Source of the DNA: an uncultured Ruminococcus sp.
GTDB lineage: Bacteria > Bacillota > Clostridia > Oscillospirales > CAG-272
DNA length: 13,144 bases
Reading direction: 5' to 3'
Assembly: GCA_902791785.1 (NCBI GenBank)
Contig: CADAXH010000026.1
Span: forward strand, 1-13,144
Shown here: piece by piece, positions 1-7,459 of the stretch
Numbering within the stretch: position 1 is the first letter of the stretch
Layout: each line of letters opens with the position of its first letter
Notes under the pieces: generated by a model
Told to the model about the DNA's origin: nothing
Database searches by the model: none
Seen by the model: the letters and a program-made list of their open reading frames with translations, nothing else
Made by a program: the position numbers and the translations under genes

Positions 1-924
1 CTTATGGGACTTGTAGACAATCAGACAATGATTGACATATACAAAGACTGTTCTGCCATTTATCCGAACATCATGGTATATGGTGAACCTTGGGCAGGCG
101 GCACAACCAAGTTGAAATCAGGCACAAGCGCACAGAATCTTACTGAGCAGATGACAGTTCAGGAATCAATCGCCCAGGACTACTTCTCCGGAAGCGGAGT
201 TATGGTAGGCGCTTTCAACGATGTTATAAGAAATGCAATCCGCGGTGACAATGGCCCCGGAAACGGATATGTTCAGGGCGAAACATTAAATGCATCAATT
301 ATTGCAATGTGCCTTGAAGGAAGATTCTCCAAAGGAACAATAAAAGCTCGCGACATAGATCCTAATCTTGTTATTAACTACGCTTCATGCCACGACAATT
401 ACACTTTGTATGATCAGCTGATTCAGACAACGAAGGAAAACAGGCTGGTTGCGGCATATACACAGGCAGAAGCACTTGTGTTCTTCTCTGAAGGCGTTCC
501 GTTTATTCAGGAAGGCGAAGACTTCATGAGAAGCAAATTCAACGACAGCACCGGCAAATATGACGGAAACTCATATATTTCAGGTGACTATGTCAATGAA
601 ATGGATTATTCCCTGAAGATAAAGAATCACGATACATATGAGAAGATTAAAGAACTCATAGCTGTCAGAAAAGCTGAAAGCGCCCTGAGACTCTCATCCA
701 GAAGTGAAATAAGCGAAAAGCTCAAAGATGTTTCTTTCGCAGGCGGAATTATCAGTTTCTATGTTGACGATGTCATAGTAATCCATACTGTCAGCGCAAC
801 AACATTCAAACTCGACGGAACATACGAGATAATCTATTCCAACACACGTGACACATATGGAACCGTCACATCGGAAGTATCTCTCTCAACAAATGAATCA
901 ATACTTCTCAAAAAGGTAAGCTGA
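1..924 (+). CDS. pulA: Type I pullulanase, C-terminal part (5' end outside the window)
   Basis: This is the C-terminal ~307 residues of a GH13 debranching enzyme that hydrolyses alpha-1,6 branch points of pullulan, glycogen and starch dextrins. The reading frame is open from base 1 (ctt, then ATG at 4), so the ATG is internal: the text LMGLVDNQTM matches the segment just after the family's catalytic aspartate (FDLMG region). The general acid/base glutamate is visible in YGEPWAGG (codon 85-87), and the transition-state motif in SCHDNYTLYD (His-Asp codons 391-396). A beta-rich C-terminal domain ends at KKVS. The catalytic nucleophile, any carbohydrate-binding modules and any signal peptide lie off the left edge, so location in the cell cannot be judged. 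It is the first visible gene of the maltodextrin operon, with one base separating it from the next ATG. Seen: motifs and partial frame. Known: GH13 type I pullulanase layout. Confidence 0.9.
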   Translation, partial: LMGLVDNQTMIDIYKDCSAIYPNIMVYGEPWAGGTTKLKSGTSAQNLTEQMTVQESIAQDYFSGSGVMVGAFNDVIRNAIRGDNGPGNGYVQGETLNASIIAMCLEGRFSKGTIKARDIDPNLVINYASCHDNYTLYDQLIQTTKENRLVAAYTQAEALVFFSEGVPFIQEGEDFMRSKFNDSTGKYDGNSYISGDYVNEMDYSLKIKNHDTYEKIKELIAVRKAESALRLSSRSEISEKLKDVSFAGGIISFYVDDVIVIHTVSATTFKLDGTYEIIYSNTRDTYGTVTSEVSLSTNESILLKKVS

Positions 925-925
925 T

Positions 926-1339
926 ATGTTTAAAAAAGGACAGATCAGCACTGAAATAGACAGAGGACCATTTCTGTTCTCACTTATAGCTTTTATCGGT
1001 GGTACGATAACAGCCGTGCTCCTGTTTGCATTAGGCAAGGGTGATCCGCTGGCTGTATTCGCCGGAATAATGATTTCCATAGTTGCAGTCGCATCTGGAG
1101 CCATCCTGTTTGCCGTTCTCACAGATAAAGCGTATATAGACAATGGTGTTCTCTACATGTCTTACCTGTTTAAAAAACGCTCAATTCCGGTAAAGGAAAT
1201 TGCTAAGATTCAGCTTCGCAATGAAGTTTATTCCGTTTATAACAAAAGCGGAGCTGTAGCGGGCACCATCAACGCGAAACTCACCTCCGTCGGTGATGCG
1301 GACCGTCCGGATGCGGAAAGTCAACAGCACTCAGAATGA
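926..1339 (+). CDS. Small membrane protein with PH-like C-terminal region, probably truncated at its 3' end
   Basis: The 137-residue frame starts at ATG 926, one base after the pullulanase stop; AAGG about 8 bases upstream is a usable ribosome site. Two hydrophobic stretches (about residues 14-36 and 42-66) look like a helical hairpin. A polar, strand-rich region follows (YIDNGVLYMSYLF, IPVKEIAKIQLRNEVYSV), resembling bacterial PH-type (bPH) domains; I cannot assign a function. The frame is natural up to about TINAKLTSVGDA (to 1300). The last ~13 residues (DRPDAESQQHSE) are not a natural tail: the same bases in another frame spell GPSGCGKSTALRM, the Walker A region of the next gene's product. 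The true C-terminus therefore appears replaced by out-of-frame ABC-ATPase sequence. The ATGA overlap with the next open frame is accidental. Confidence is high for the frame and membrane character, low for the PH assignment. Confidence 0.6.
   Translation: MFKKGQISTEIDRGPFLFSLIAFIGGTITAVLLFALGKGDPLAVFAGIMISIVAVASGAILFAVLTDKAYIDNGVLYMSYLFKKRSIPVKEIAKIQLRNEVYSVYNKSGAVAGTINAKLTSVGDADRPDAESQQHSE
1294..1338 (+). other. Deletion or misjoin junction exposing an out-of-frame Walker A motif
   Basis: In the ATPase frame, a TGA stop (1294-1296) and one TGC codon are followed at once by GPSGCGKSTALRM (1300-1338), the complete P-loop of a MalK/MsmX ATPase. No ATPase-like sequence lies upstream in any frame. 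The ~35-40 residues that normally precede the P-loop in this family (first strands and the aromatic A-loop) are absent. Before the junction the reading belongs to the membrane protein of the 926 gene. A 7-bp direct repeat, GATGCGG, occurs at 1295-1301 and 1310-1316. A single-base change would not repair the ATPase: coding sequence is missing. Confidence 0.75.
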
Positions 1340-2370
1340 TTGCAGGACTTGAAACAATCACTTCCGGAGAGTTGTATATCGGCGATACCCTTGTAAATGA
1401 CATGGAACCAAAAGACCGCGATATAGCAATGGTGTTCCAGAGCTATGCTCTATACCCCCACATGTCGGTATATGAGAACATGGCATTCGGACTCCGAAAT
1501 CGCAAAATGCCCGAAGCTGAGATAAAAGAACGGGTGATGAAAGCAGCCAAAATACTCGACATAGTCGACTACCTGGACAGCAAGCCCAAAGCAATGAGCG
1601 GCGGACAAAGACAGCGTGTGGCACTTGGCCGTGCACTTGTCCGCAATCCTAAAGTATTCCTGCTTGATGAACCGCTTTCAAACCTTGATGCAAAACTTCG
1701 TGCAACAATGCGTTCAGAAATCACTGCACTTCATAACAGTTTGCAGGCAACATTTATTTATGTTACCCACGACCAGGTTGAAGCAATGACAATGGGTACA
1801 AGAATTGTAGTCATGAAAAACGGTTTCGTTCAGCAGATTGATTCACCAATGAATCTGTATAACCATCCTTATAACAAGTTTGTGGCGGGATTCATCGGAA
1901 CGCCTCAGATGAACTTCTTCGAAGTCACAATGAAGAAAGATGGAGATGGTGTTACAGTTAAACTCAGCAATGGTGATTGTTTAACTCTTCCCTGCGACGT
2001 CGTATCAGAGTTTGACAATTCATATGTCGACGGAGGCAAACCTGCTATTCTCGGCATTCGTCCTGAACATATCGACATTGCCCGTGAAGGAGACGGAATC
2101 AAGTTTATAGTCACCAATGTTGAACGACTTGGAAACGAAACAATTGTTTATGGTAAACTTGGCGATCAACTCGGTGAATTCACTGTAAAGGATGAAGGAA
2201 ATGGTATTGTAGTCAAACTGATTGACGAAGACGATGTTTCTATAGGAGATGTCGTCGTTGCTAAACCAAGGCTTTCTAAACTCCATTTCTTTGATGCTGA
2301 AACAGAGGTCAATCTCTTGAGCGAGGTTCCGCAGGAGACTCCGTCTACACCAGAAAACACTAATGAATAA
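1336..2370 (+). CDS. malK: MalK/MsmX-type sugar ABC transporter ATPase, N-terminally truncated (likely pseudogene or assembly-damaged)
   Basis: This cytoplasmic ATPase would power the MalE-MalF-MalG importer. Numbered from ATG 1336, it shows the Q-loop (VFQSYALYPH, Gln35), the ABC signature MSGGQRQ (87-93), Walker B LLDEP (Asp111, Glu112), D-loop SNLDAKLR and H-loop His145 (VTHDQVEAM). A regulatory TOBE-like C-terminal region follows (GIRPEHIDIA, KPRLSKLHFFDAETEVNLL). Family members are usually ~365-375 residues. Here 344 remain from the only in-frame ATG, and that start falls after Walker A, so a protein begun there could not bind ATP normally. The P-loop itself is encoded just upstream (1300-1326) but is closed off by TGA at 1294. 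No ribosome site fits 1336. Read as drawn, the gene is broken; a sequencing or assembly error is the main alternative. Its 3' end overlaps the next gene by 8 bases. Confidence 0.8.
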   Translation: MIAGLETITSGELYIGDTLVNDMEPKDRDIAMVFQSYALYPHMSVYENMAFGLRNRKMPEAEIKERVMKAAKILDIVDYLDSKPKAMSGGQRQRVALGRALVRNPKVFLLDEPLSNLDAKLRATMRSEITALHNSLQATFIYVTHDQVEAMTMGTRIVVMKNGFVQQIDSPMNLYNHPYNKFVAGFIGTPQMNFFEVTMKKDGDGVTVKLSNGDCLTLPCDVVSEFDNSYVDGGKPAILGIRPEHIDIAREGDGIKFIVTNVERLGNETIVYGKLGDQLGEFTVKDEGNGIVVKLIDEDDVSIGDVVVAKPRLSKLHFFDAETEVNLLSEVPQETPSTPENTNE

Positions 2371-3016
2371 CGCTTCTCAAGAAGAAAAAATCCGAATTGA
2401 ACCCAATTCAAAGCCCTATTTGCTCAAAAGACTGATAGCCGATGGTTTTGATATTCTGATTGTATTCATTCTCTTTATGGTGCTGTCGAATGTTCTGTTG
2501 ACTACGCCACTGGCTAACACTTACAAGGAACACTACAACAATTACAAAGAGATAGAAAAAACCGTTATCGAACAATACGAAAACGATGCCAAGGCAATCA
2601 GCAGCGCGCTGAACAATGATTCTCACTATTTAGATGAGCGTTTTGCGGCAAACCTTCACAGCTATCTTTTAAAACTGTTGGCAGGGTTCGTCGCAGAAGC
2701 AGTTGTATTCCTTTTGATTCCACTCATTCTGAAAACGAGAGGAACGATTGGAAAAACACTGATGAAAATAATGCCTTTCTGTGAAAGAAAACAAACAAGG
2801 GCCACGATACCTTCAATTATCGGAAAATTTGCATTTGTCTTTATGATTGACAGTGCTTTCCTGTATCTCTTTACCGGAATATATACATTCATACTGGTTC
2901 CGGTCATCAGATTGATTGAAATGCTTTTAAACAAGAAAAACAGGACAATTTGTGACGCTTTGAGCGGCGTTACGATAATAGAACAATTATCTTATAATGG
3001 AATTTATAAGTTTTAG
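2363..3016 (+). CDS. RDD-family integral membrane protein
   Basis: A 217-residue membrane protein. The RDD signature is near the N-terminus (KRLIADGFDILIVF: Arg23, Asp27, Asp30), followed by a first transmembrane helix at about 29-48. A polar, charged, probably extracytoplasmic stretch (~50-98, rich in Tyr, Lys and Glu) follows, then a second helix (~105-123). The usual RDD middle motif GTIGKTLMKI comes next, then a hydrophobic pair (~153-185), and the closing NRTICDALSGVTIIE is also typical. The family's function is uncertain; some members have been linked to ion or solute exchange. ATG 2363 overlaps the ATPase stop by 8 bases, which suggests translational coupling because no clear ribosome site precedes it. 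Its place inside the maltodextrin operon suggests co-expression with the importer; a direct role there is inference. Confidence 0.8.
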   Translation: MNNASQEEKIRIEPNSKPYLLKRLIADGFDILIVFILFMVLSNVLLTTPLANTYKEHYNNYKEIEKTVIEQYENDAKAISSALNNDSHYLDERFAANLHSYLLKLLAGFVAEAVVFLLIPLILKTRGTIGKTLMKIMPFCERKQTRATIPSIIGKFAFVFMIDSAFLYLFTGIYTFILVPVIRLIEMLLNKKNRTICDALSGVTIIEQLSYNGIYKF

Positions 3017-3020
3017 GAGG
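3014..3020 (+). promoter_or_regulatory. Ribosome binding site of malE, overlapping the preceding stop codon
   Basis: TAGGAGG lies 7 bases before ATG 3028. Its first three bases are the TAG stop of the RDD gene, so ribosomes ending there sit on a near-perfect Shine-Dalgarno. This is the strongest such site in the operon, as expected for an abundant binding protein. Confidence 0.8.
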
Positions 3021-3027
3021 AATAACT

Positions 3028-4455
3028 ATGAAAAAGGTTATCGCAACAATTTTACTTTTAATTATGATTGTGACAGTTTTTTCAAGCTGCGGCGGATCGA
3101 AAGGTTCAGACAATGTAATCCGTGTATGGGTTGGCGAAGAGTCTGTAAGCTTTTATAAAGCTGTATGCGATGAATATCTGGCTTCACATCCTGACTTTGG
3201 CTTTACAATAGATGTCAAAGGAATGGACACCGGTTCAATTGCAGGCACAATAGCTACAGACCCAAAAGCAGCTGCTGATATATATACAGTTGCTCATGAC
3301 AACATCGGTAAACTTGCAGCTACTCAGTGTGCAAAACCTATAGGCGATCAGTCTCTTATTGACCAGGTGCTTGCAGACAACCCTGCTCCCTTCCAGAAAG
3401 TTGTTTATTCAACTCTGAACGGACAGTCTTATCTGTATGGAGTTCCATACATTTCACAGGCACTTTTCCTTTACTACAACAAAGCACTTGTCACAGAAGA
3501 ACAGGCCGCTTCTTTTGAAGGCTTAAAAGAGGCTGCAAAAGCAGCTAACACAAAGGCCATTACTGTTACAGGCGATGACGGATTCAACATGTCATTTGCT
3601 CTTCTGGCAACAAAAGTAGCTGACCACAGCACAACCGTTAAGCTATATGAAGGTGCAGAATCCGTTTCAGGCGGAACAAAAGGAACCAGCAACTGCCAGG
3701 GCGACGACACTGTTGCAATCTTAAGATGGCTTCAGGACTACGCTGCTGACCCGAATGGTTTCAAATGGGCATCTCCTGACGGATGGGATGCAGATCTCGA
3801 CAAGAACAACAAAGGTGTTCTCGCAGTTATAGGCGGTGCTTGGCACTACAATACTGCAAAAGCAGCTCTTGGTGAAACAAACCTTGGAATCGCTCTTATC
3901 CCTACATTTACACTCACAGCAGCTTCCGTTGAAGGTCTTACAGGAGTATCTGCAGGCGACGTGTACAGAGGCGGAACATTTGCAGACTGCAAATGCTTTA
4001 TGATCAATGCAAACTCAGCAAAAGAAAAATATGCTAAAGAACAGGATCTGATTAAGTTCTTATCCAGTAAGGATATTCAGAATCGCTCTTTCCTTGAATG
4101 TCTGAATGTTCCCGCATATGTTGGTGCATCAACGTATATTGAACAGTGCTACAAAGAAGGAAAAGTTACCGAAAGCCAGTACAGCCTTGCAGCTAACCAG
4201 GTAAGCATGGCTGAATGGGGCATTCCTCAGCCATTCATCACAGGCACTCTCAATACATACTACTATTCTAAGAATGCTCCTGCAGTATTCCGTGCTATAA
4301 TCGACAAAACAGCATATCCTACGACCGGTGATGTCATTATTCCGGACACAAGCACACTCGAAGGCGTCCGCAAAGCTTTGTACCTCATTGAATATATTTG
4401 GATGCATGGATTAAATCCGAAATCATTCCCTGAATCATTACCTGCTTCTGCATAA
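3028..4455 (+). CDS. malE: Maltose/maltodextrin-type solute-binding lipoprotein of an ABC importer
   Basis: A 475-residue family 1 extracellular solute-binding protein. It captures maltose or maltodextrin outside the membrane and delivers it to the MalF/MalG pore. A lipoprotein signal is clear: MKK, a hydrophobic core, then lipobox FSSC with Cys21 as the lipidation site, followed by a Gly/Ser linker. Mature motifs fit the family: IRVWVGEESVSFYKAVCDEY, ADIYTVAHDNIGKLA, YGVPYISQALFLYYNK (hinge region) and GVLAVIGGAWHY. At 475 residues it is longer than E. coli MalE (about 400), as many Firmicutes homologues are. The mature part holds seven further cysteines, more than usual for an exported protein, which would suit an anaerobe; this is an observation only. 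The substrate is inferred from the adjacent pullulanase and permeases and could be a related glucan oligosaccharide. Confidence 0.85.
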   Translation: MKKVIATILLLIMIVTVFSSCGGSKGSDNVIRVWVGEESVSFYKAVCDEYLASHPDFGFTIDVKGMDTGSIAGTIATDPKAAADIYTVAHDNIGKLAATQCAKPIGDQSLIDQVLADNPAPFQKVVYSTLNGQSYLYGVPYISQALFLYYNKALVTEEQAASFEGLKEAAKAANTKAITVTGDDGFNMSFALLATKVADHSTTVKLYEGAESVSGGTKGTSNCQGDDTVAILRWLQDYAADPNGFKWASPDGWDADLDKNNKGVLAVIGGAWHYNTAKAALGETNLGIALIPTFTLTAASVEGLTGVSAGDVYRGGTFADCKCFMINANSAKEKYAKEQDLIKFLSSKDIQNRSFLECLNVPAYVGASTYIEQCYKEGKVTESQYSLAANQVSMAEWGIPQPFITGTLNTYYYSKNAPAVFRAIIDKTAYPTTGDVIIPDTSTLEGVRKALYLIEYIWMHGLNPKSFPESLPASA

Positions 4456-4466
4456 TACCTGCAGAA
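4446..4466 (+). other. Intercistronic hairpin spanning the malE stop codon
   Basis: TTCTGCA (4446-4452) and TGCAGAA (4460-4466) form a 7-bp stem with the 7-base loop TAATACC, which contains the TAA stop. No T-run follows, so it is not a standard terminator. It could protect the 3' end of the malE message or lower downstream expression, favouring binding protein over permease. It could also be chance. Confidence 0.4.
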
Positions 4467-4500
4467 ACATAACTCAATAGACTTTTAATCGGAGGATAAT

Positions 4501-5955
4501 ATGGTTAAGGAGAAAAAACTGTCCCACGATGCCAAAAGTACGACCTTCACAGAAGATGTGAAAATAGCTTTTTCCACCTTCAGGAAGAGACTCGTTGACG
4601 GTTCGATAGGCACCAAGTTATCGCACTTGATATTTGGCATGGGCAATTTACTTCATGGTCAGAGTATCAAAGGCTTGTTATTCCTCTCGCTGCAGGCAGG
4701 CATCCTGGCGATTATGATACTGTGCCCGACCATTAACAACACCCCTTACGGGTGGAAGGCACTGGCCAATCTTTCGCTTACACGTGTCTCTGCCGGCGGA
4801 GAATTTGATCCACTTACGGGAGAAATGACCATTGGATCCGACTGCAAGCTGATGATACTGTTCGGATTTGTTACCATAGCGCTGATAGTGATCTATTTCT
4901 TAATATGGAATCTGAATATTGCTTCCTCGTACAAAGCAGATCTGGCCAAACGAGCTGGCAAAAAACCATCCACATTCAGAGAAGATTTGCGCGATCTGTT
5001 CGACGGCAAATTCTACGTTCTAATGCTTACACCAACGTGTATTGCCGCAACAATCTTTACTATACTTCCAACAATCTTCATGATTTCGATTGCATTCACC
5101 ACGTACAATCAGCAGGACATGAACGAGCTCCACACCAATCTTTTCGGGTGGAACGGATTTCAGAACTTTGTCTCTGTATTTACCGGTGAAGGCTCTCTCG
5201 GAATGGAGATTAACAACCGTTTCCTGCCTGTCCTTGGATGGACCTTCATATGGGCAATCATGGCTACCCTGACCTGCTACTTCGGAGGTATCATTCTTGC
5301 TCTCCTCATAAACAAGAAGGGACTAAAGGGCAAAAAGGCATTCAGAACTATATTCATTCTTACAATCGCTGTTCCGCAGTTCATCTCGCTGTTGGCTGTG
5401 CGTAACATCCTCGGAGAATACGGACCGATAAACACCCTTCTGATGGACTGGGGCTGGATTCAGGAACCGATAGGATTCCTTGGTCTTAAACCCGGTGACA
5501 GCGAACTGGTGGCAAAAATAATGGTCATTGTCATAAACATGTGGGTTGGTGTCCCATACACAATGCTGATGACATCGGGTATCCTTATGAACATACCGAC
5601 AGACCTGTACGAAGCCGCCAGAGTGGACGGAGCATCAACCACAAAGATGTTCTTCAAGATTACGTTGCCATACGTAATATTCGTAACCACTCCGTACCTG
5701 ATATCAAGTTTTGTAGGAAACATCAACTCATTCAACTCAATTTATCTGTTGACCGGAGGTGGACCGACTTACACCGGCTATCAAGCAGGCGGAACAGATC
5801 TTCTGGTTACATGGCTTTACAAAGTTACGATTGACCAAGGCTCGTATAATACGGGTGCCGTCATAGGCATATTCACTTTCCTTATCACGGCTACAATCAC
5901 CCTCGTAACCTACAGACGAAGCAAGGCATATAATGAGGAGGACACTTTCCAATGA
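4501..5955 (+). CDS. malF: Maltose/maltodextrin ABC transporter permease, MalF-like
   Basis: A 484-residue inner-membrane permease that forms the translocation pore with MalG. GGAGG sits 5 bases before ATG 4501. About eight transmembrane segments can be read: two in an N-terminal extension (~57-75 and ~117-141), one at ~171-200 after the charged KRAGKKPSTFREDLRDLFDGK, then the conserved core (~243-270, 282-303, 341-363, 386-408, 451-470). The cytoplasmic EAA loop that docks the ATPase is canonical (DLYEAARVDGASTTKMFF, starting near residue 369), and the MalF-type stretch YLLTGGGPTYTGYQAGGTDL follows. A large periplasmic insert like that of E. coli MalF is not present; a smaller one (~202-240) is. 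The ORF ends in an ATGA overlap with malG, a classic coupled pair. The intact EAA loop needs a MalK partner, which the truncated gene upstream cannot supply as read. Confidence 0.88.
   Translation: MVKEKKLSHDAKSTTFTEDVKIAFSTFRKRLVDGSIGTKLSHLIFGMGNLLHGQSIKGLLFLSLQAGILAIMILCPTINNTPYGWKALANLSLTRVSAGGEFDPLTGEMTIGSDCKLMILFGFVTIALIVIYFLIWNLNIASSYKADLAKRAGKKPSTFREDLRDLFDGKFYVLMLTPTCIAATIFTILPTIFMISIAFTTYNQQDMNELHTNLFGWNGFQNFVSVFTGEGSLGMEINNRFLPVLGWTFIWAIMATLTCYFGGIILALLINKKGLKGKKAFRTIFILTIAVPQFISLLAVRNILGEYGPINTLLMDWGWIQEPIGFLGLKPGDSELVAKIMVIVINMWVGVPYTMLMTSGILMNIPTDLYEAARVDGASTTKMFFKITLPYVIFVTTPYLISSFVGNINSFNSIYLLTGGGPTYTGYQAGGTDLLVTWLYKVTIDQGSYNTGAVIGIFTFLITATITLVTYRRSKAYNEEDTFQ
5935..5942 (+). 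promoter_or_regulatory. Ribosome binding site of malG inside the malF coding end
   Basis: GAGGAGGA lies 9 bases before ATG 5952 and supports this start together with the 4-base ATGA overlap. Confidence 0.7.
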
Positions 5956-6884
5956 AAGATAATGTTAAAGTTAAAAAGTTCAAAAGCCAGTCAACGAACA
6001 GGCGCATTGGTCTTGGTGTTACCTACACCGTGTTGATTATTGCCGGAATAATTTGGCTGATTCCTCTTCTGTGGATATTCCTCTCTGCATTCCGCTGTGA
6101 ATATCAGGACGGAACATTTATCGGACGTGTAACTAGTAACTTCTTCCCTAACGCCGTCGGTTTCGAAAATTTCAGACTTCTGTTCACTTCGACCTATTAC
6201 GGTGTTGAAGGTGCTTTTGTAAAATGGATGATTAATACCCTTGTTATAGCAGTTATTGACTGTATCATTTCAACACTGCTGGTATTGTCTGTAGCGTACT
6301 GTATGTCTAAGCTCAGATTCAAGCTGAGGAGAACGTTTATGAACATGTCTATGATTATTGGACTTTTCCCCGGTTTCATGAGCATGATAGCAATATATTT
6401 CCTGTTAAAATCCATAGGACTCACCGGTAACCCGGCACATCCGGAGTACTCGGTTATTGGTCTTATACTTGCATACAGCGCAGGAGCAGGACTTGGATTC
6501 CAGGTTGCGAAAGGTTTCTTTGATGTCATTCCAAACGCACTGGTTGAATCGGCAAAACTTGATGGTTGTACCAATTCCAAAATATTCTGGAGAATCATTC
6601 TTCCTCTTGCAAAACCGATTATTATTTATCAGGCACTTATGAGTTTTACAGGACCATGGATGGACTTCATATTTGCAAAAGTTATCATAGGCGCCGATAA
6701 TGCTCGATACTGGACCGTTTCGGTTGGTCTGTACTCCCTGCTGTTCGGAACCCATCCTGACACCAACCTGTTTACACAATTCGCTGCAGGATGCGTCATA
6801 GTCGCAATACCTATTGTTACATTGTTTATGTTCTTGCAGAAATATTATGTCGAAGGTGTTACTGCAGGAGCAGTCAAAGGATAA
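5952..6884 (+). CDS. malG: Maltose/maltodextrin ABC transporter permease, MalG-like
   Basis: A 310-residue inner-membrane permease, partner of MalF. Six transmembrane segments can be read (~24-48, 92-118, 131-153, 166-187, ~216-236, 275-300), the usual MalG number. The EAA loop is present as ALVESAKLDGCTNSKIFW (near residue 196), with Ser in place of the first Ala of EAA, followed by RIILPLAKPIIIYQ. The segment SFTGPWMDFIFAKVII is typical of Firmicutes MalG proteins. The protein ends YYVEGVTAGAVKG, the expected family C-terminus, so this gene is intact. It is the last gene of the operon; a hairpin terminator begins 46 bases after the stop. Several open frames on the opposite strand, including one of 174 codons, are antisense shadows. 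Confidence 0.9.
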   Translation: MKDNVKVKKFKSQSTNRRIGLGVTYTVLIIAGIIWLIPLLWIFLSAFRCEYQDGTFIGRVTSNFFPNAVGFENFRLLFTSTYYGVEGAFVKWMINTLVIAVIDCIISTLLVLSVAYCMSKLRFKLRRTFMNMSMIIGLFPGFMSMIAIYFLLKSIGLTGNPAHPEYSVIGLILAYSAGAGLGFQVAKGFFDVIPNALVESAKLDGCTNSKIFWRIILPLAKPIIIYQALMSFTGPWMDFIFAKVIIGADNARYWTVSVGLYSLLFGTHPDTNLFTQFAAGCVIVAIPIVTLFMFLQKYYVEGVTAGAVKG

Positions 6885-6930
6885 AACGTTTGAAACAACT
6901 CCAAAGGTGCAGCGTGCATTAATACGCACA

Positions 6931-6965
6931 AATAAACGTCGTGCTCAAAAAACACGACGTTTATT
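6931..6965 (+). terminator. Hairpin terminator after the mal operon, probably shared with the convergent HEPN gene
   Basis: AATAAACGTCGTG (6931-6943) and CACGACGTTTATT (6953-6965) are perfect 13-bp arms around a 9-base A-rich loop. The + strand tail is only modestly T-rich, with most of its T residues in the distal stem. It lies between the malG stop (6884) and the HEPN stop (6998) of two convergent units, so it likely insulates both. Confidence 0.75.
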
Positions 6966-6997
6966 TGCTGTTAAGAGGTTAAGCTTGTTATTTCAAT

Positions 6998-7459
6998 TCA
7001 CATTATCATCTGTGGTCCATCATTCAAGTCCGGTTGGTCATCTATTTCTTGATTATTATCGCAAAGACTGTTAATTGCCTTAATACAGATATCGAGGTTA
7101 TTCCTTAATTCCAAGTATATTTTTTTTGATGTTTCGTACTTATTTTGAGAAAAAGTTATGTAAGAATCGTATCTATTAGCTGTTTCCCATATCGTCAGCG
7201 AATCAGCTATATCATCCATCCCCTCCGGTATTTTGATTCCAAGCCTTGTGCAACAGTCTGAAAGTTTTCTGATACTATTAGTATGTTCTGGGTTTTCCCC
7301 CATTAACATAATACCGGCTTTGAGTATTTTTTCAATTGCCTGCTGTATATGAAAAGAAGCAGCCGAAACAGCATAATCCTTTGGAAAGCTGGGTTCCAAT
7401 TGTATGCATAATTCATAATCTCTGCCAGCTGTTACCAAAAAGTCATTAACACTTGACAT
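6998..7459 (-). CDS. HEPN-domain protein, partner of the adjacent nucleotidyltransferase
   Basis: A 153-residue all-helical protein of the HEPN (PF05168-like) kind. Family features are SAASFHIQQAIEKILKAGIML (32-52), HTNSIRKL (59-66, matching the common tHdl..L) and ANRYDSY (94-100, the usual RY). HEPN proteins next to minimal nucleotidyltransferases act as toxins or as substrate-binding partners. The RNase motif R-x4-6-H is absent: the only histidines, His37 and His59, have no arginine at the needed spacing, so RNase activity cannot be assumed. ATG 7457-7459 overlaps the nucleotidyltransferase stop by 14 bases and has its own AGGAG 9 bases upstream, so the two are one transcription unit. The tail (~134-153) is acidic and probably disordered. 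The gene looks more AT-rich than its neighbours, which hints at acquisition. Confidence 0.8.
   Translation of the reverse strand: MSSVNDFLVTAGRDYELCIQLEPSFPKDYAVSAASFHIQQAIEKILKAGIMLMGENPEHTNSIRKLSDCCTRLGIKIPEGMDDIADSLTIWETANRYDSYITFSQNKYETSKKIYLELRNNLDICIKAINSLCDNNQEIDDQPDLNDGPQMIM

Noticed and set aside
1336..1339. ATGA overlap as a genuine coupled stop/start between the small membrane protein and the ATPase
   Set aside because: The upstream bases encode the ATPase's own Walker A in the ATPase frame, and a start at 1336 would remove it. The overlap is a by-product of the broken join.
6197..6598. 133-codon - strand frame inside malG
   Set aside because: It is a mirror of the MalG coding sequence, with no ribosome site or recognisable domain.
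6885..6900. Catabolite-response-like element around ATAAAACGTTTGAA after malG
   Set aside because: It has several mismatches to the CcpA cre consensus and sits at the end, not the start, of the operon.
6405..6929. 174-codon open frame on the - strand across malG and its 3' flank
   Set aside because: It is antisense to an intact, motif-rich malG, has a cysteine-heavy unprotein-like composition, and covers the terminator. It is a shadow.
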